From Bactrocera neohumeralis (taxonomy: Eukaryota > Arthropoda > Insecta > Diptera > Tephritidae), in NCBI RefSeq assembly GCF_024586455.1, contig NC_065921.1, positions 21,516,635 to 21,580,634 on the forward strand: DNA of 64,000 nucleotides. The letters are read 5' to 3'. Under the pieces are notes generated by a model. It was given only the letters and a program-made list of their open reading frames with translations, was not told the origin of the DNA and made no database searches. Every line of letters begins with the position of its first letter. Positions within the stretch are counted from its first letter, which is position 1. The translations under genes were made by a program, and so were the position numbers. Positions 46,083 to 57,100 of the stretch are shown here, one piece after another.

Positions 46083-47070
46083 CTATTTAAGTAACGATTC
46101 CAATCTCTTCTGCGTCGCATTAACGGCAGATTTAGTTGCAGTTTGGGATTTTAGTAAAGCTGCCAGTTGTAGTAGTGAATTTTGTTGTTGTGTTTTAGAT
46201 TGTACCGCTTTTGTTGCTATATTCGTAGGTTTAGCTTTTTTCTGTTTTTGTTTTTTAACTTTGAGGGGCTGACTAAGATTGGTGGTGGGTTTAGTTGTTG
46301 CTTTATTTGAAGGATTTATTTTAGCCGCAACTTTATTACTTGGCTGTGGCTTTGATGTGTTTGTAGCTGTTGGTACTTTTTGCTTAAGTATACTAGGTTT
46401 AATTTGCATTTTGTCATTTAGTTTTGTTAAATTTTTGCTTTTGTCAAGTTTCAGTCCAGCTGTTTTATCCTTGGTTTTCTTCTTTTTCTTTTTTGCGTTA
46501 ACTAGTGTGGTTGTAATTGATTCAGGAGTTCCGGTTTCTTCTAAATCTGTATTGTCTTTATTCTCGCTATCATTTTCTGTTTTACCAGGTTTCTCCAGTT
46601 TTATTGAGGTCTTATGTTGACATAGTTCGCATTCAATAACCTGGAATATTATATTTATAAAAGGTGATTTTGTATGCATAATTATGATTCCATTGGTTAC
46701 TCACCACACTGCTCAGAACGCGCTTCTGTAACCATTTGGCCCTCTTGCGTTGTTTCCTGGTCAGTGCTCTTCTTTTTTCGATGCTAGTTTTTGCTTCATT
46801 TAATTTCTCGATTTGCTTTTTTGCTTTAGTGGAATAGGCAATTTGTTGCGGCTTTAAAAACATCTTATAATTTGTTTCACTCCATTTACTGGAGCAACGG
46901 GGACACATTGTGTTCTGTGAGAACTTGTCCTTTGGTAGAGAAATGTTGGCTTTTGCAAGCTTGCGACAGTTTGTCATAAAATAAGATTTTAGTAATTTTT
47001 TCGTGTGGTTATCGGACTCCAAAGCTTTCGCACAATCCCATAAATATTTTACTTTAGTTTCAGCACTCAT
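46083..47070 (-). CDS. C18orf21 / RMP24 homologue (UPF0711), two exons, 307 residues
   Basis: Exon 1 is 47070-46705 and exon 2 46640-46083, with a 64-bp GT-AG intron in phase 0. The protein starts MSAETKVKYLWDCAKALESD. A CPRC pair (MCPRCSSKW) near residue 55 and a CELC pair at the start of exon 2 (VIECELCQHK) form a probable split zinc ribbon. A very basic helix lies between them (RRALTRKQRKRAKWLQKR). The C-terminal 150 residues are Lys/Asn/Thr-rich and probably disordered, ending in a LLQLAALLK helix and LESLLK. This layout (two CxxC pairs, basic linker, disordered tail, terminal LxxLL-like helix) matches human C18orf21, reported as an RNase MRP-associated protein (RMP24). Role in pre-rRNA processing is inferred by homology. 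Confidence 0.78.
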
Positions 47071-47700
47071 TTTTAAGCAATTTTTAAGTTTAAGTTGTAT
47101 AATGCGCCAGTTTACTTATGTTGTGTTTTTAGGATCAGCTGTTCGGCGCGAAGCATGCCTTTGCATTCACTGAATGCACCACTACGTTGGCAATAAATTG
47201 CTGAAGATGTCACCACAAGCATTCTTAAGCAATTGCGTAATCGGTATAATATTAAAAGTATCTGTAACTATATTTGAAATTTATGATGAAAATAACAATA
47301 AATCGTTTATATATTTACAGAGTCAGATGTATACAGTAGATTCTGACAGTCGCTTAAAAAATTATTGCATTTTATACAAATTTATTTAAGAACATCCGGT
47401 TCAAAACCGAATGTTTGAGTAACCATATCCGTTTAACTTGAAAAAAAATGGATATCCGGTTCTATGCAAATATCTGTTGTTATTACAACACTAGTTCATT
47501 CTTTACTTCACTAGATTCAAACGGTACTTTCGCGTGTCGGTGAAAATTGTACGATGTGAGTTTTCATTTAATAAATTCAATTTATGCAAAAGTGATTTCA
47601 AAGAAGTTTTTTAAATCATTTATTGTGTAATATTAGTAAGTGAAATCAAGAATAGTGCACATAATGTGCCAATATGTGAATGTGCGAAGAAAAATGTTAT
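47071..47700. promoter_or_regulatory. Upstream region of the RMP24-like gene, possibly divergent promoter
   Basis: 64 bases upstream of the minus-strand start lies ATCAGCTGTTCGGCGC (47134-47149). CAGCTGTT is a known core-promoter element (the E-box type motif 5) of fly housekeeping genes. The same 16-bp block, with one change, recurs at 48978-48993. Further up (47400-47420) is a small hairpin with arms ACATCCGGTT and AACCGAATGT. Promoter function is inference. Confidence 0.45.
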
Positions 47701-48250
47701 AACGTGTCGCTGTGCAAATGGCTGCGAAGTGCGGAAGGCTTTGTGTGTTGTGTGTGTAATTTTCTCCTAATTGAAGGAAGATGCGAAGTGGTTGTGAAAA
47801 TTGTATTATTATATGTTAAAAAGTCAATAAATTAATATGTTTTTATAAAAAATAAATAAAATTCTTCAAATGAAATTGCTGCACACCCCGTCATTTTATA
47901 ATGTGTGCTTTGTGCAAATGGCGTCTTTATGTGTTGTGTGTGTAATTTTCTCTTAATTGAAGAACGATGTGAAGTGGTTGTAAAAATAGTGTTTTATTAT
48001 GTTAAGGAAGTTGAAAGTGCTTTTATAAAAAAATAAATAAAATTTTTAACACGAAATCATTTTATAATCGTGCAAATGGCTGCGTATTGGGGAAGGCTTT
48101 GTGTGTTGTGTTTTCTCTCAATTAAAGGAATATTTGAAGGAATATGCGAAGTGGTTGTGAAAATAGTGTATTATTATGTTAAAAAAAGTTAATAAATGAG
48201 AGTGTATTTATAAAAAATAAAAAAAATTCTTCCCACGGAATATCTGCACA
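47700..48250 (+). repeat. Three imperfect tandem repeats of about 160-200 bp
   Basis: Three units start with 'gtgcaaatggc' at about 47711, 47912 and 48069. Each continues 'gtgtgttgtgt', 'tctc..aattga', 'gcgaagtggttgtgaaaat', 'attattatgtta' and 'tttataaaaaataaa'. Units 1 and 3 end with 'tgcacaccccgtcat'. Unit lengths differ by indels. They stop just before the small ATG exon candidate at 48317, so they may form a transcribed leader. Confidence 0.75.
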
Positions 48251-48316
48251 CCCCGTCATCAGTTGCTTCTATTCTCGCTGCGTCGTGGAAACGAAATCCT
48301 TCATATATACATACAT

Positions 48317-48323
48317 ATGTCCG
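48317..48323 (+). CDS. Candidate mini first coding exon (ATG plus donor)
   Basis: The sequence ATGTCCG is followed at once by GTAAGTGC, a near-consensus splice donor, and preceded by a GC-richer leader ('cgctgcgtcgtggaaacg'). This is the pattern of a tiny first coding exon of a plus-strand gene whose remaining exons I did not find. The support is only the ATG and donor, so confidence is low. Confidence 0.2.
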
Positions 48324-49062
48324 GTAAGTGCTAGACTTAATTTATTCTTAAGTTTTCTTCTTCTATTGTTTAAAATGTCTATGCTAATTTACATATAATA
48401 CTAAATTCTATTTAAATAAATAACACATAGTGAATTTAAAATACCGCACGTTTAACAAAATCCTGGATTTCCAACAACTCTTCCTGGCCAAGAGGTTAAT
48501 CCAATTTTGTGTGTAATTGCTTTACATATACTATGTACATACATACATCGACGTTCCTAGTTAAAGAATAACAAGCAATGATCCTATAATTTATTCGTTG
48601 CATTTTATCCTGCATTATTTAGGTTTCATAAGCTGGTTTGCGCATACAATCGAAATTCTTATGTAAAATCTGAAGATATAATTTCAAAAAGTACATAGTC
48701 ATCATCATCAGAAGATAAACATTTAAAAATTCATGTACGTATGAATTCAACCACACATTTTGCCAAAGATACCGAGAGTTGTCAGATGACTTCAATTACA
48801 TTGCTCGGTTCCATTTGCCCTACATACGCTCTCATTTGGCATAAAAATGCAAGAAAGCAGTTGCATATCTTTGTATGCTATTTAAAGTTATACCTCACAC
48901 ATGCATATTAATATTCACTTAAGTTAATCCTTTTTTGGCAGAATTTGTCCAATTTCTTTATTTATAATTTTTCCAAAATCAGCTGTTTGGCGCCCGCGCA
49001 CATATTGATATTTTAGCACCGACTGAATGTACGCTGCTAAAGTTACACATAAAACACGTTAG

Positions 49063-49278
49063 ATGTCACTGAATAGCTTTATAACAAAATGTGAAATGGA
49101 ATCGGAACGGATAGTTGAAAATTCGGCAAAATTTAAATCTTATGAAAAACTATTTCCGAAATTATTGCGTATTGATTATTTTATTATTAAATATATTAGA
49201 CCTCGACTCCAGACATGCATTTGTAGGAATTTTTCGAAAATAAATACTTTGCAACTTTCCGTTTATGCAAAATTTTAA
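49063..49278 (+). CDS. Possible small ORF of 71 codons, unknown function
   Basis: I do not recognise this protein (starts MSLNSFITKCEMESERIVEN). The ORF lies about 85 bases downstream of ATCAGCTGTTTGGCGC, a block shared with the RMP24-like promoter, which is the main reason to list it. The C-terminal half is hydrophobic/basic without motif. It may equally be chance. Confidence 0.2.
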   Translation: MSLNSFITKCEMESERIVENSAKFKSYEKLFPKLLRIDYFIIKYIRPRLQTCICRNFSKINTLQLSVYAKF

Positions 49279-50025
49279 TTGATTAATCCTCACATCAGTT
49301 CTATGCACAGTAGTAGGAACAATAGCAGTGTTTCTCAATATAAATTTCCGGTACAACCTCAAGTACCTTCTTGATGACAACACTACCTCGCTTTGAAAGC
49401 CGTTAACCGTTTAAAATCCGGTATTTTCTCTTGTAAGAAGAAAAAATTATTCGTTGTGGTTATTTATTTAAGAAATTTATTTATTTATTTAACATATAAA
49501 AAGCAACAATACATTTATAAGCACTTCTTTATCATATTTTGTATATTAAGTAGTATTTAGAATAATTGTGGACGGTGATTTTTGAATATCTGAAAGTGAA
49601 AACAAACACTGAAATAAGTGGAACCTCACAATGGCTGCACAAAGATGATCCGTAATCTTTAATGTTATCGCTACACCGCTGTTTGTAAATATCTACATAA
49701 GTTTACATATAGATATGATTTGGAATTGATGATTTGTCCTTTTTGTTATTGCTGTAGAGATGTGTATTGCTTATGATTAGTTGCTTTGTTGGTGATATTC
49801 GTGTTTTTGGTACCTTCTTCAATTTTGTAATTAGTACCTAAAATAAAATGAAATAAAATAAAAGTGAATTTAATTTTTATATACATATAAAAAGCACGTG
49901 TCACGTTGTTTGTCCGCGATGGACTCCTAAACTACTGAACCGATTTTAGTAAAATTTAACACAATGTGTCCAGTTCGAACCAACTTAAAAGATAGGAAAG
50001 TTAAAACAATTCATAAGTAAAGAAT
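49279..50025. other. Intergenic DNA, nothing recognised
   Basis: AT-rich; 'tttatttattta' tract near 49480. No gene or repeat boundary. Confidence 0.35.
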
Positions 50026-50160
50026 ACAGTTAAAGCTCTCTTAAATGGACGCCCTATTAAGCGGACATCTCCATTAACCATGCACATTGTTGATGTTTAT
50101 TGCGTACAATCTATTAAGCGGACAATTCTATTAACTGGACAGAAACGCTGGTAACCCGAC
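50026..50160. repeat. pogo/Tigger-like terminal fragment
   Basis: Begins CAGTTAAAGCTCTCTTAAAT and carries repeated 'ttaagcggaca' motifs at 50058 and 50114. Such ends are typical of pogo/Tigger elements. No opposite end could be paired. Confidence 0.45.
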
Positions 50161-50493
50161 ATTGTGAAAGCAGCCTTAAATTCGCTATTTTTTCCAATGA
50201 AATTTATTTGTATGAATATATTCAAACTTAAACTTAAAGCACAATCCCTTGGATTCTTAAACCGACAAAAATGTTGTTGTATAGTTTTTGAAAACATATA
50301 GTAGTTGTCTAAATTTCCGCTATTTAAATCGAAACCGTTGCTTCTGTTAAAGTTCTAAAACACACATAAAATCACACATTCAATACCTTATGACTTGCTT
50401 AAGTCTTTGGTGACCTCAATTCAATAGAACTTAATTTTATATACAAACGGCAGCTTAACCACGTCTAATTGACTAACCTCGTTTGCCTCATAT

Positions 50494-53400
50494 TTACTTC
50501 ATGCGTTCGTGACGTATTGTGGAAGCCAGGTAGCATGCCAGTATAATGCCCAGTATTTGTATGAAGGCAATACCAATGCCCACACCAATTAAAATGACGG
50601 CGTTCTTATCGATTCGCTCCCTAAGTTTGCCCACGCAACCCTCCTGTTAAGTGAAAAAAAAAAAACAATTTTGAACATTAAATTTTGTTTTTAACTCTGT
50701 ATGTATTCACCTGAAAATATTTATCAACGCCCAACGCCAACGACTCAGTGCAGTGTCCAACGGCTTCATCAATGTATTTTTCGCGACAGCAGCTGGCCGG
50801 CAGCGTTTTATTGAGGCTAAGTGTACGCCAATCGGCTGGGTTGTCGACACCGCAACACATCAACTTTCGCTGTACATTATCCCAAGCCATCATATCCTCA
50901 TGATTTGAACGTTTTATAGATTCTTGCAGTGAGTTCTTTAGCATCATTTCCAGGTCCGCCTTGAAAACAGCCGCGGCAATGCCCACGGCTAACTCAACAA
51001 TGAAGATGATGGCGAGTAGCACGGCATACTGAGAGAGAAAGCGAGCGTGAGAGAGAAAAATAAATTCAATTAATAAATCACTTACGGTGAGCAGTAGTGT
51101 TGGTGACTCCTTGATGGCGCCAAAACAACCCAACGATGCAATTAGGAATATGATTAAACCGGTCACAATCAGCACAATGGGTGGCGCCGTCACTCTACCT
51201 TCGACAAAGTGACTGAATTGGTTGACATCGGCAAGGACAACCGCACCGGCTATTAAAATACCGAGCCCCGATATCTGTAAATGAATATCAAATAATTCGA
51301 TAAAAATCGTTGCAACTAATGTACTGTTATTCAAATGGATTTGTTATTGATCAGCAACGTCAATTATTTGCCTGGGCGTATGTGGCAATAAAGGCAAAAA
51401 AATAAAATAGTTTTTCTTATGAAATATTTAAATGCTCATAAGGCAAAGTACTCACTAACGAACTGCGCTTGAAAGGTTAGTTCAATGTCAGATTAGAATT
51501 TGCGATAAATGTTCATTGGTGCCGCATGAAAGGTCCAACTGAATTTGCGTTGGCTTTGCGCCAGTGCCCAATTGCTAGTGACCGTTATTGTGCGCTTTAT
51601 TATTCGTGTTTATCTCAAATCCAAACTCTTATTACAACAAATTTCCCTAATATATGGCGCAGTTAGTTTTGACGAGGCTCCTAATGTCAAAGTTAAGGCA
51701 TGTCATAAAAAAATCATGCACATTGCATACAGCAGAAATGTATACATACATACATACATACATAGTTATGTACATAGTGTGCTTTTCTAATTGGCCCCTG
51801 TACTTTTACTTACATACTTTTTTTATATAAATATTATACTTACATATATATTTTTATTTAAGCAAGTAATTACAATTTATCCATTACTTCATCCTATATA
51901 CTCGTACTATACCCTAAACAGGGTGCACTTAGTTTGCCACGGAACGAGTTATGTCGATTTAACCATGTCCGCCTGTATATAAGCGAGCTAGTCTCTTAAT
52001 TTTTGCGGTATCGAACTGAAAATTTGCTCTGGTTCTTTTTGCCATGAAATTGCCTATTTTTTTGGAATCGCCGGTATCGGCTCTCTATACGATATAGCTA
52101 CAATAGAACTGAAAATCAAGTCCTTGTTAGGAAAACTTCTTTATTTGGCAAGATATATTCACGAAATTTGTCCTGATTTATTGCCCAAAGCCTAATCTCC
52201 GCACATTTTTTCTGATCGCACCACTATAGTATACAGCTGCCATACAAATTGACCGATCAAAATTAAGTTTAAGATCTTCTGCTATAAAAAATTTACTTGT
52301 GAATGGTATTAACCCCTTGACGTATCAATTAGCGCAACAAAATTCGCTTCCAACTGTTCGCACGCAACTTGCACTAAACAAACCAGTTTTGATGCTTACG
52401 AACTGTCGCAAAACGAAACGAATTTTATTTATTTTTACTGCGTAACAAAAAATATGAATAACACAACTGATTTGATGTAGTTAATGCACTCAATTGCAAC
52501 AATGTTTCTTGTTTACATTATTAGCTGAAAATAACGGGAGATTTCATCAAATGTACACTTCTACACACCACGAGCCAGGCTCGTGATAATCATGTTAGGC
52601 ACAGAAATTGTACCACGAGCCAGGCTCGTGGAAATACGTCAAGGGGTTAAAGTTTCGTTGCAGACGAAGTTAGCATTTTTTCTTGTTTTTATTTAGAGAT
52701 AGTTCTCTTTACAGTTCAACATACTAATAACAGCGCTACAAAAGTTGAAAAGTCAATGAATGAATTATTCCTGTGAAAGGACATTCGATGCCATTATGTA
52801 TGGAACTCGATTTCGTTTGCATAGCCACCACGGGAACAGTTGTAGAAGCCCAGACACTGAACCCAATTTTTGCCGGTTTCAAGCCGATGTTCATCAATCG
52901 TCGCTGGCTTGTTGGCATATACCATAGACTTGACGCATCCCCACAGGAAATAGTCTAACGGAGTCAAATCGCACGACAAAGGAGGCTAATTGACTGGGCC
53001 ATTTCGTGGAATAACACGTTCACCAAACTTGGTTTTCAATAAATCGATTGTGACATTCGCTGTGTGGCTTGTGGCGCTGTCCTGTTGGAACTACTTATTA
53101 TCCAAATCCATATCACCTAATTCGGGCCAAAAATATTCGGTTATGATTGAGCGGTGGCGATTCCCATTCACAGTAACGTGCCGGTCTTGATCGTCGCAGA
53201 AGAAGTACGGGTTTTTCGGGTTGCAATGGTGACTTATGGAGTACGTGTGGATTGCTGCCTGACCAATAATACATATTTTGCTTATTGACGAAGCCATTCA
53301 GCCAGAAATGATCCTCGATGTTGAAGATGATTTTTCGATTTAAATCAGGATAATTTCACGAACATACGACGATTCTGGTGGTCAGGCGGTTTCACTTCTT

Positions 53401-56400
53401 ACGTCAATTTGATTTTGTAAGGATGTAGGCCAAGATCTTTTCGTAAAATTCGCCACAAAGATGTCACATAGATGCCCAAGGCTTGAGAACTACGTGTATG
53501 AGATTGATGTGAGTCTTCCTTCATTGATGTGCTAGCCACAGCAGTATTCTCGACACTACACTCTCTTTGTCTCACTAGCAAAGGAACATTTTGTATTGTG
53601 CCTGTGAATTCACATTTTTCCACTAGACTCTTAATGGTTGATCTGACAGAACGATTATGACGACCATAAATTGGACATAGCGCTCTTAAAGTTGAAGCCA
53701 CTGACTCCGAATTTCGGTATTAAATTTAATAATTTCGATTAGTTGTATGAACGTATATCTTTCCATGATGAAATGTCAAACCTTACCAAAGAGATCTGTC
53801 AAAAGGGCGGGAAAAAGTATGGCGTCGTTTGCTGTCCCTATCGGTCAACTTTTGTAGCGTCGTTTTGAAAAAACCTGTTACACGCTTTAAAAAACCTAAA
53901 AAAGTATTATTAATTTATTTTTAAGACAGTAAGTGTTTGAACATCTTTTAACAATTGACTGTCTGTTTTTTTATAGGTAAATCACTATCAAATTCCGTTC
54001 TATTCCTTATAGGACAAAAAAAATAAGTGTTTTGACTTGAGAACATCTCAAAATTGAAAATTAGGGTTTTTATACGGTATTAAGTCAATTTAAAAAGGAA
54101 AAATAAATATTTTAAATTCAAAAATATAGTTTGTTTGGGTCATAAGAATGTAACAGAGGCGGATGGACGACACGCTTGTGGAAAGTTTTCGATGACATCG
54201 ATGCTTTGGGTCACTCAAATAATTATGTTCGTGATAAAGTAGAATCCCAGGACACTTCTGCAACAATTTTAACGATTATAAAACCGAAATTAACATTTTT
54301 TACGGTAAACATTTCCAGAACAACCTTTCACTAATTGACATATGGCGATCAAACTTCACACGAACATAACAAATGTTGTACCAATTTAAAAAATATATTG
54401 ATTCCGTTTTTAATCACAGTTATAAATACACTATATCTAAAAAATATATTTTCTAAATTTCATGCTTTTGATACTGTTTTTGAGAATTTGATTCAAATTA
54501 TTTGCTTTAATGCTAAATTTTTAAATATGTGTGATTTTATATAGAACTGATACATATGGGGGGAAACATTCACAAAACGATCTGATGAGTGTAAAATTTA
54601 GCTCTTGACACTTTGAGAACCTTTTAAACATATTTTTAATGAATATTCAGGAATGCGAAACTTCAAATAAAATTCAAAACAACAAGTTTTTAAATCGTAC
54701 TAAACTCCAATTCTTGCATCGTGGTTTGACAAAGCAAAGTACAGTATCATAAATAAATGAAAATATGACAATATTGCATTAATTGGGCCAAAATATTTTT
54801 TCGTATCTGCCATGTTTACAAATGTTTGACAAATTCGAAGTCCACCAGCGACTGTTTGTCTTTAGATCTTTAGAGCATGTGTTCCGGAAAGAACTTTAGC
54901 TACAATGGCAAGGTGATCTCTGAAACCTCTAATCAATAGTTTTTTGTGGTGGGTTTCAATGAGGCAATACTTTTTTGGGGCAGCTGTTACTTGAGTTATA
55001 CTCAGTTTGATTTGCCATTTCATTTGCCGGCCATAATGCTACATTCAATGGGAACACTATAGAGCAATTATTAATGACTTTTTCTTAGTTGAATTGGAGG
55101 ATTTTGATGTGGGCGATATTTGGTTCCAACTAATATACGGCGCCATATAACAATAACAATCAATTTATTGAAGGAAACTTCTGATGAGCGCATTATGTCG
55201 CGCCGCGCGCTTGTGCTGTGACCTCCAAAGGGGGACCTTTCTTTAGCGCCGTCAGAGAAGACATGTAAATCGAGAGTTTTTTAATATTTTTTCTTCAGAA
55301 TTTATTGTGTATTCTTAATATATGTATAAATACACTCTTAAAGAGTTACATGGGTTTACGGGTTTCAAAATATTTTATTGTCTTATTAAATTCTTCAACA
55401 GCTCTGAAATATTGTCCTAAATTTTCGAGTTGATCCGAGTAAAAGTTTCGGAGATACAGCCTTGAGAACTTGTGCGCTCGAGGCTAGCTAGGCTAAGTGC
55501 GCCGTCTTTAAACGCGTTTTTCTCGAAACGTTGTTGTTGAAGTCGGTCGGTAAGATTTCTCGAGAACTACTCAACCGATTGTCATGAAATTTTACACAGG
55601 CCTATGAGATACAATTCTTAAAGACTTGGACGAAGGACTTTTTTCGATTAGAAATATTTGAAAAAATGTCGCGAAATTTTCACTGAAATTTTAATTTTTT
55701 TGTAAAAATGTCTGCCAAAAATTAAATTTTCAGTTTTTTTCCCTTCGTCCAAGTTCTAAGTTAAGGTTTTAACTAAAACACGTATTTTTTCACTTTAGAT
55801 GATCCTGTAAGGAGTTATCCTGCCAACGCGGGCGCACCTTTTTTCCGAGGGGTCACCGGAAATAGCGTCGTAATAGTCGAGTTTAAAATATTTTTTTCCA
55901 AAAATTTCAAAATTTCTTTGTTAAAAGTGCAAGGAAGGAGCAATAAACAAATTTTAAGAAAATAAATACAGTTTTTTTTTTGTTTTTATATATATGTATA
56001 GTTTTTTATATGAGAAAATTTTTTTTAAAAAAGTCTGTTTTTCCCCTAAATTGTTCTGAAGGATTGTTTTTAATTATTTTATATAATGTTGTCATATATT
56101 TGTTCTTTTTTCTTGCATATCCTATAAAGGCTAGCATAAGGACAATCTTTGAAATTCTCCTGCATTGTCCATTCACATTTGCGTACTGTCACACGACAGA
56201 TTGTAAATACTATGAAAAAATATTCCTGTCATTGATTAAGGTAATTATTTTATTTTTATCAAGTTAGAAATCTGTACGAAATTGAATGAATCAGCTAGTT
56301 TGGTTAAAATGGTAAAAACGTTGTTGTTGCCCTTAATGTCCTGTTAGTGTTAATCACAAATATGTACAGTAAATGAATGACGTGCACCGCTGCACATAGC

Positions 56401-56659
56401 CACTCATCGTGGTTTACATAAACATACACACATGCGTACAGGACATTCCCCTTCATCAATAAATATTTACTTTGAATGACAGTTATTAATTAAAGCGTGG
56501 AGTATTGGGTATACTCGACTGCCTTGTCGATTTGCCTATTATGCTTGCTTATGAACTAGTCAATTAACAATAACATTTACTTACCGCAAAAATGATATTA
56601 AAGGCGAATAGTATGTACTTGACCAAACTCATGCCGCAAGTACGCATTTTGAAATTCAT
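50494..56659 (-). CDS. Tetraspanin (CD63-like), four exons, 243 residues
   Basis: Exons are 56659-56585, 51274-51086, 51028-50711 and 50643-50494, all GT-AG and all in phase 0, giving 25, 63, 106 and 49 residues. Four membrane segments are visible: SLVKYILFAFNIIFA into ISGLGILIAGAVVL, APPIVLIVTGLIIFLIASLG, YAVLLAIIFIVELAVGIAAA and AVILIGVGIGIAFIQILGII. The large extracellular loop has the diagnostic CCG (KLMCCGVDNPADW), PASCC and a final Cys-Gly-like EGCVG. The short tail ends IRHERMK. Tetraspanins organise membrane microdomains; the partner and the exact fly orthologue are not determined. An in-frame ATG also lies at 56647. The first intron is 5.3 kb and holds repeats, a MITE and a DD41D element. 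Confidence 0.93.
51880..52690 (+). repeat. Repeat A copy with nested MITE, inside tetraspanin intron 1
   Basis: The 5' signature ('ctataccctaaacagggtgc', 'acttagtttgcc') starts it. Two internal units follow ('ctatagtatacagctgccat'). The 3' signature ('ttaaagtttcgttgcagacg') resumes after an insertion of 334 bp at 52313-52646. In other copies the same bases are contiguous, so the insertion is later. Confidence 0.75.
52313..52646. mobile_element. piggyBac-like MITE with TTAA target sites
   Basis: Flanked exactly by TTAA at 52309-52312 and 52647-52650, with 13-bp perfect terminal inverted repeats CCCCTTGACGTAT / ATACGTCAAGGGG. TTAA duplication and CCC-type ends are the hallmark of the piggyBac superfamily. 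The interior is non-coding. Near the right end are two copies of the perfect palindrome CACGAGCCAGGCTCGTG, about 45 bp apart (about 52569 and 52613). The empty site is readable from other repeat A copies. Confidence 0.9.
52733..53861 (-). mobile_element. DD41D transposon, near full length but broken
   Basis: About 1,130 bp, with inverted ends GCGCTACAAAAGTTGA (52733) and the inverse at 53861. Minus-strand pieces in order: STLRALCPIYGRHNRSVRST, SLWRILRKDLGLHPYKIKLT, EDHFWLNGF, DRHVTVNGNRHRSIITEYFW, MSCDLTPLDYFLWGCVKSMV, YANKPATID. The third catalytic Asp region (DLTPLD) is intact. The first reads IED instead of SDE, and the second block is decayed. Its termini differ from the CGGGTGA type, so this is a different DD41D subfamily from the copies at 10906 and 15770. 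Confidence 0.85.
53862..55039. other. Intronic DNA, nothing recognised
   Basis: AT-rich. The plus-strand ORF at 54335-54544 has no motif. Confidence 0.35.
55040..55265 (+). mobile_element. DD41D transposase fragment
   Basis: Plus-strand reading gives a decayed RAIINDFFLVELEDFDVGDI and WFQ followed by a broken QDGAI segment. These are the residues leading into the second catalytic block of the DD41D transposase, as at 58500 and 11.5 kb. No ends visible. Confidence 0.5.
55266..56584. other. Intronic DNA with an inverted-repeat-bearing segment
   Basis: Within 55400-55870 there is an inverted pair ACTTGGACGAAGG (55624) and CCTTCGTCCAAGT (55742), and text such as 'ctcgagaactactcaaccga' typical of an interspersed tephritid repeat. 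Family unknown. The remainder is AT-rich. Confidence 0.4.
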
Positions 56660-57100
56660 TTACCACCGGAAGTGCAACAATAGGGAAGAAGGATAGCAAT
56701 GTGTGAAGTTTCTCAACTCAGCAGCAGATTTTTATCTACTAATGCTAATGCACAGGCACACAGTATTTTTTCTAAAAAATATTTTTTATTTGTTAATTAA
56801 ATGCACTTAGTGTGTTGTTATTGTATTTACAGTTTTATTCAAACACACGTTCGCCGCAAGCAACATTTAACGGTTAAATGTTGTGGTCGAACTAGTACTT
56901 CGTTTGCGCAATCACGTCCGTTCAATTAGGCGGTTCAGAATGAACTGACCACTGCTTGGTCGCAGACTTCACCAACAAAGCTGTAGTGCTTTTAGGCGCA
57001 CAAGCGACAGTGTGGCTAAAATAGCAACAAATGAGTACAGCACATGCTCCCATTTGACGCGCTCTGGTTTTGGACGCTTGCATGAGCTGTATGCCTTAGT
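56660..57100 (-). promoter_or_regulatory. 5' flank of the tetraspanin gene
   Basis: Upstream of the ATG at 56659 the sequence holds a perfect 23-bp palindrome at 56861-56883 (arms CAACATTTAAC and GTTAAATGTTG around a central G). GC content is higher from about 56900 to 57080. No TATA box or initiator could be fixed. That this is the promoter is inference from position. Confidence 0.4.

Noticed and set aside
46279..46620. 113-codon plus ORF opposite the RMP24-like gene
   Set aside because: Phe/Leu/Ser-rich shadow of the Lys-rich tail.
47399..47421. Small hairpin as a terminator or microRNA
   Set aside because: Arms are only about 10 bp with a short loop, too small for a pre-miRNA.
47700..48250. 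CRISPR-like array
   Set aside because: Units of 160-200 bp vary by indels, with no short constant repeat and unique spacer pattern; the genome is eukaryotic.
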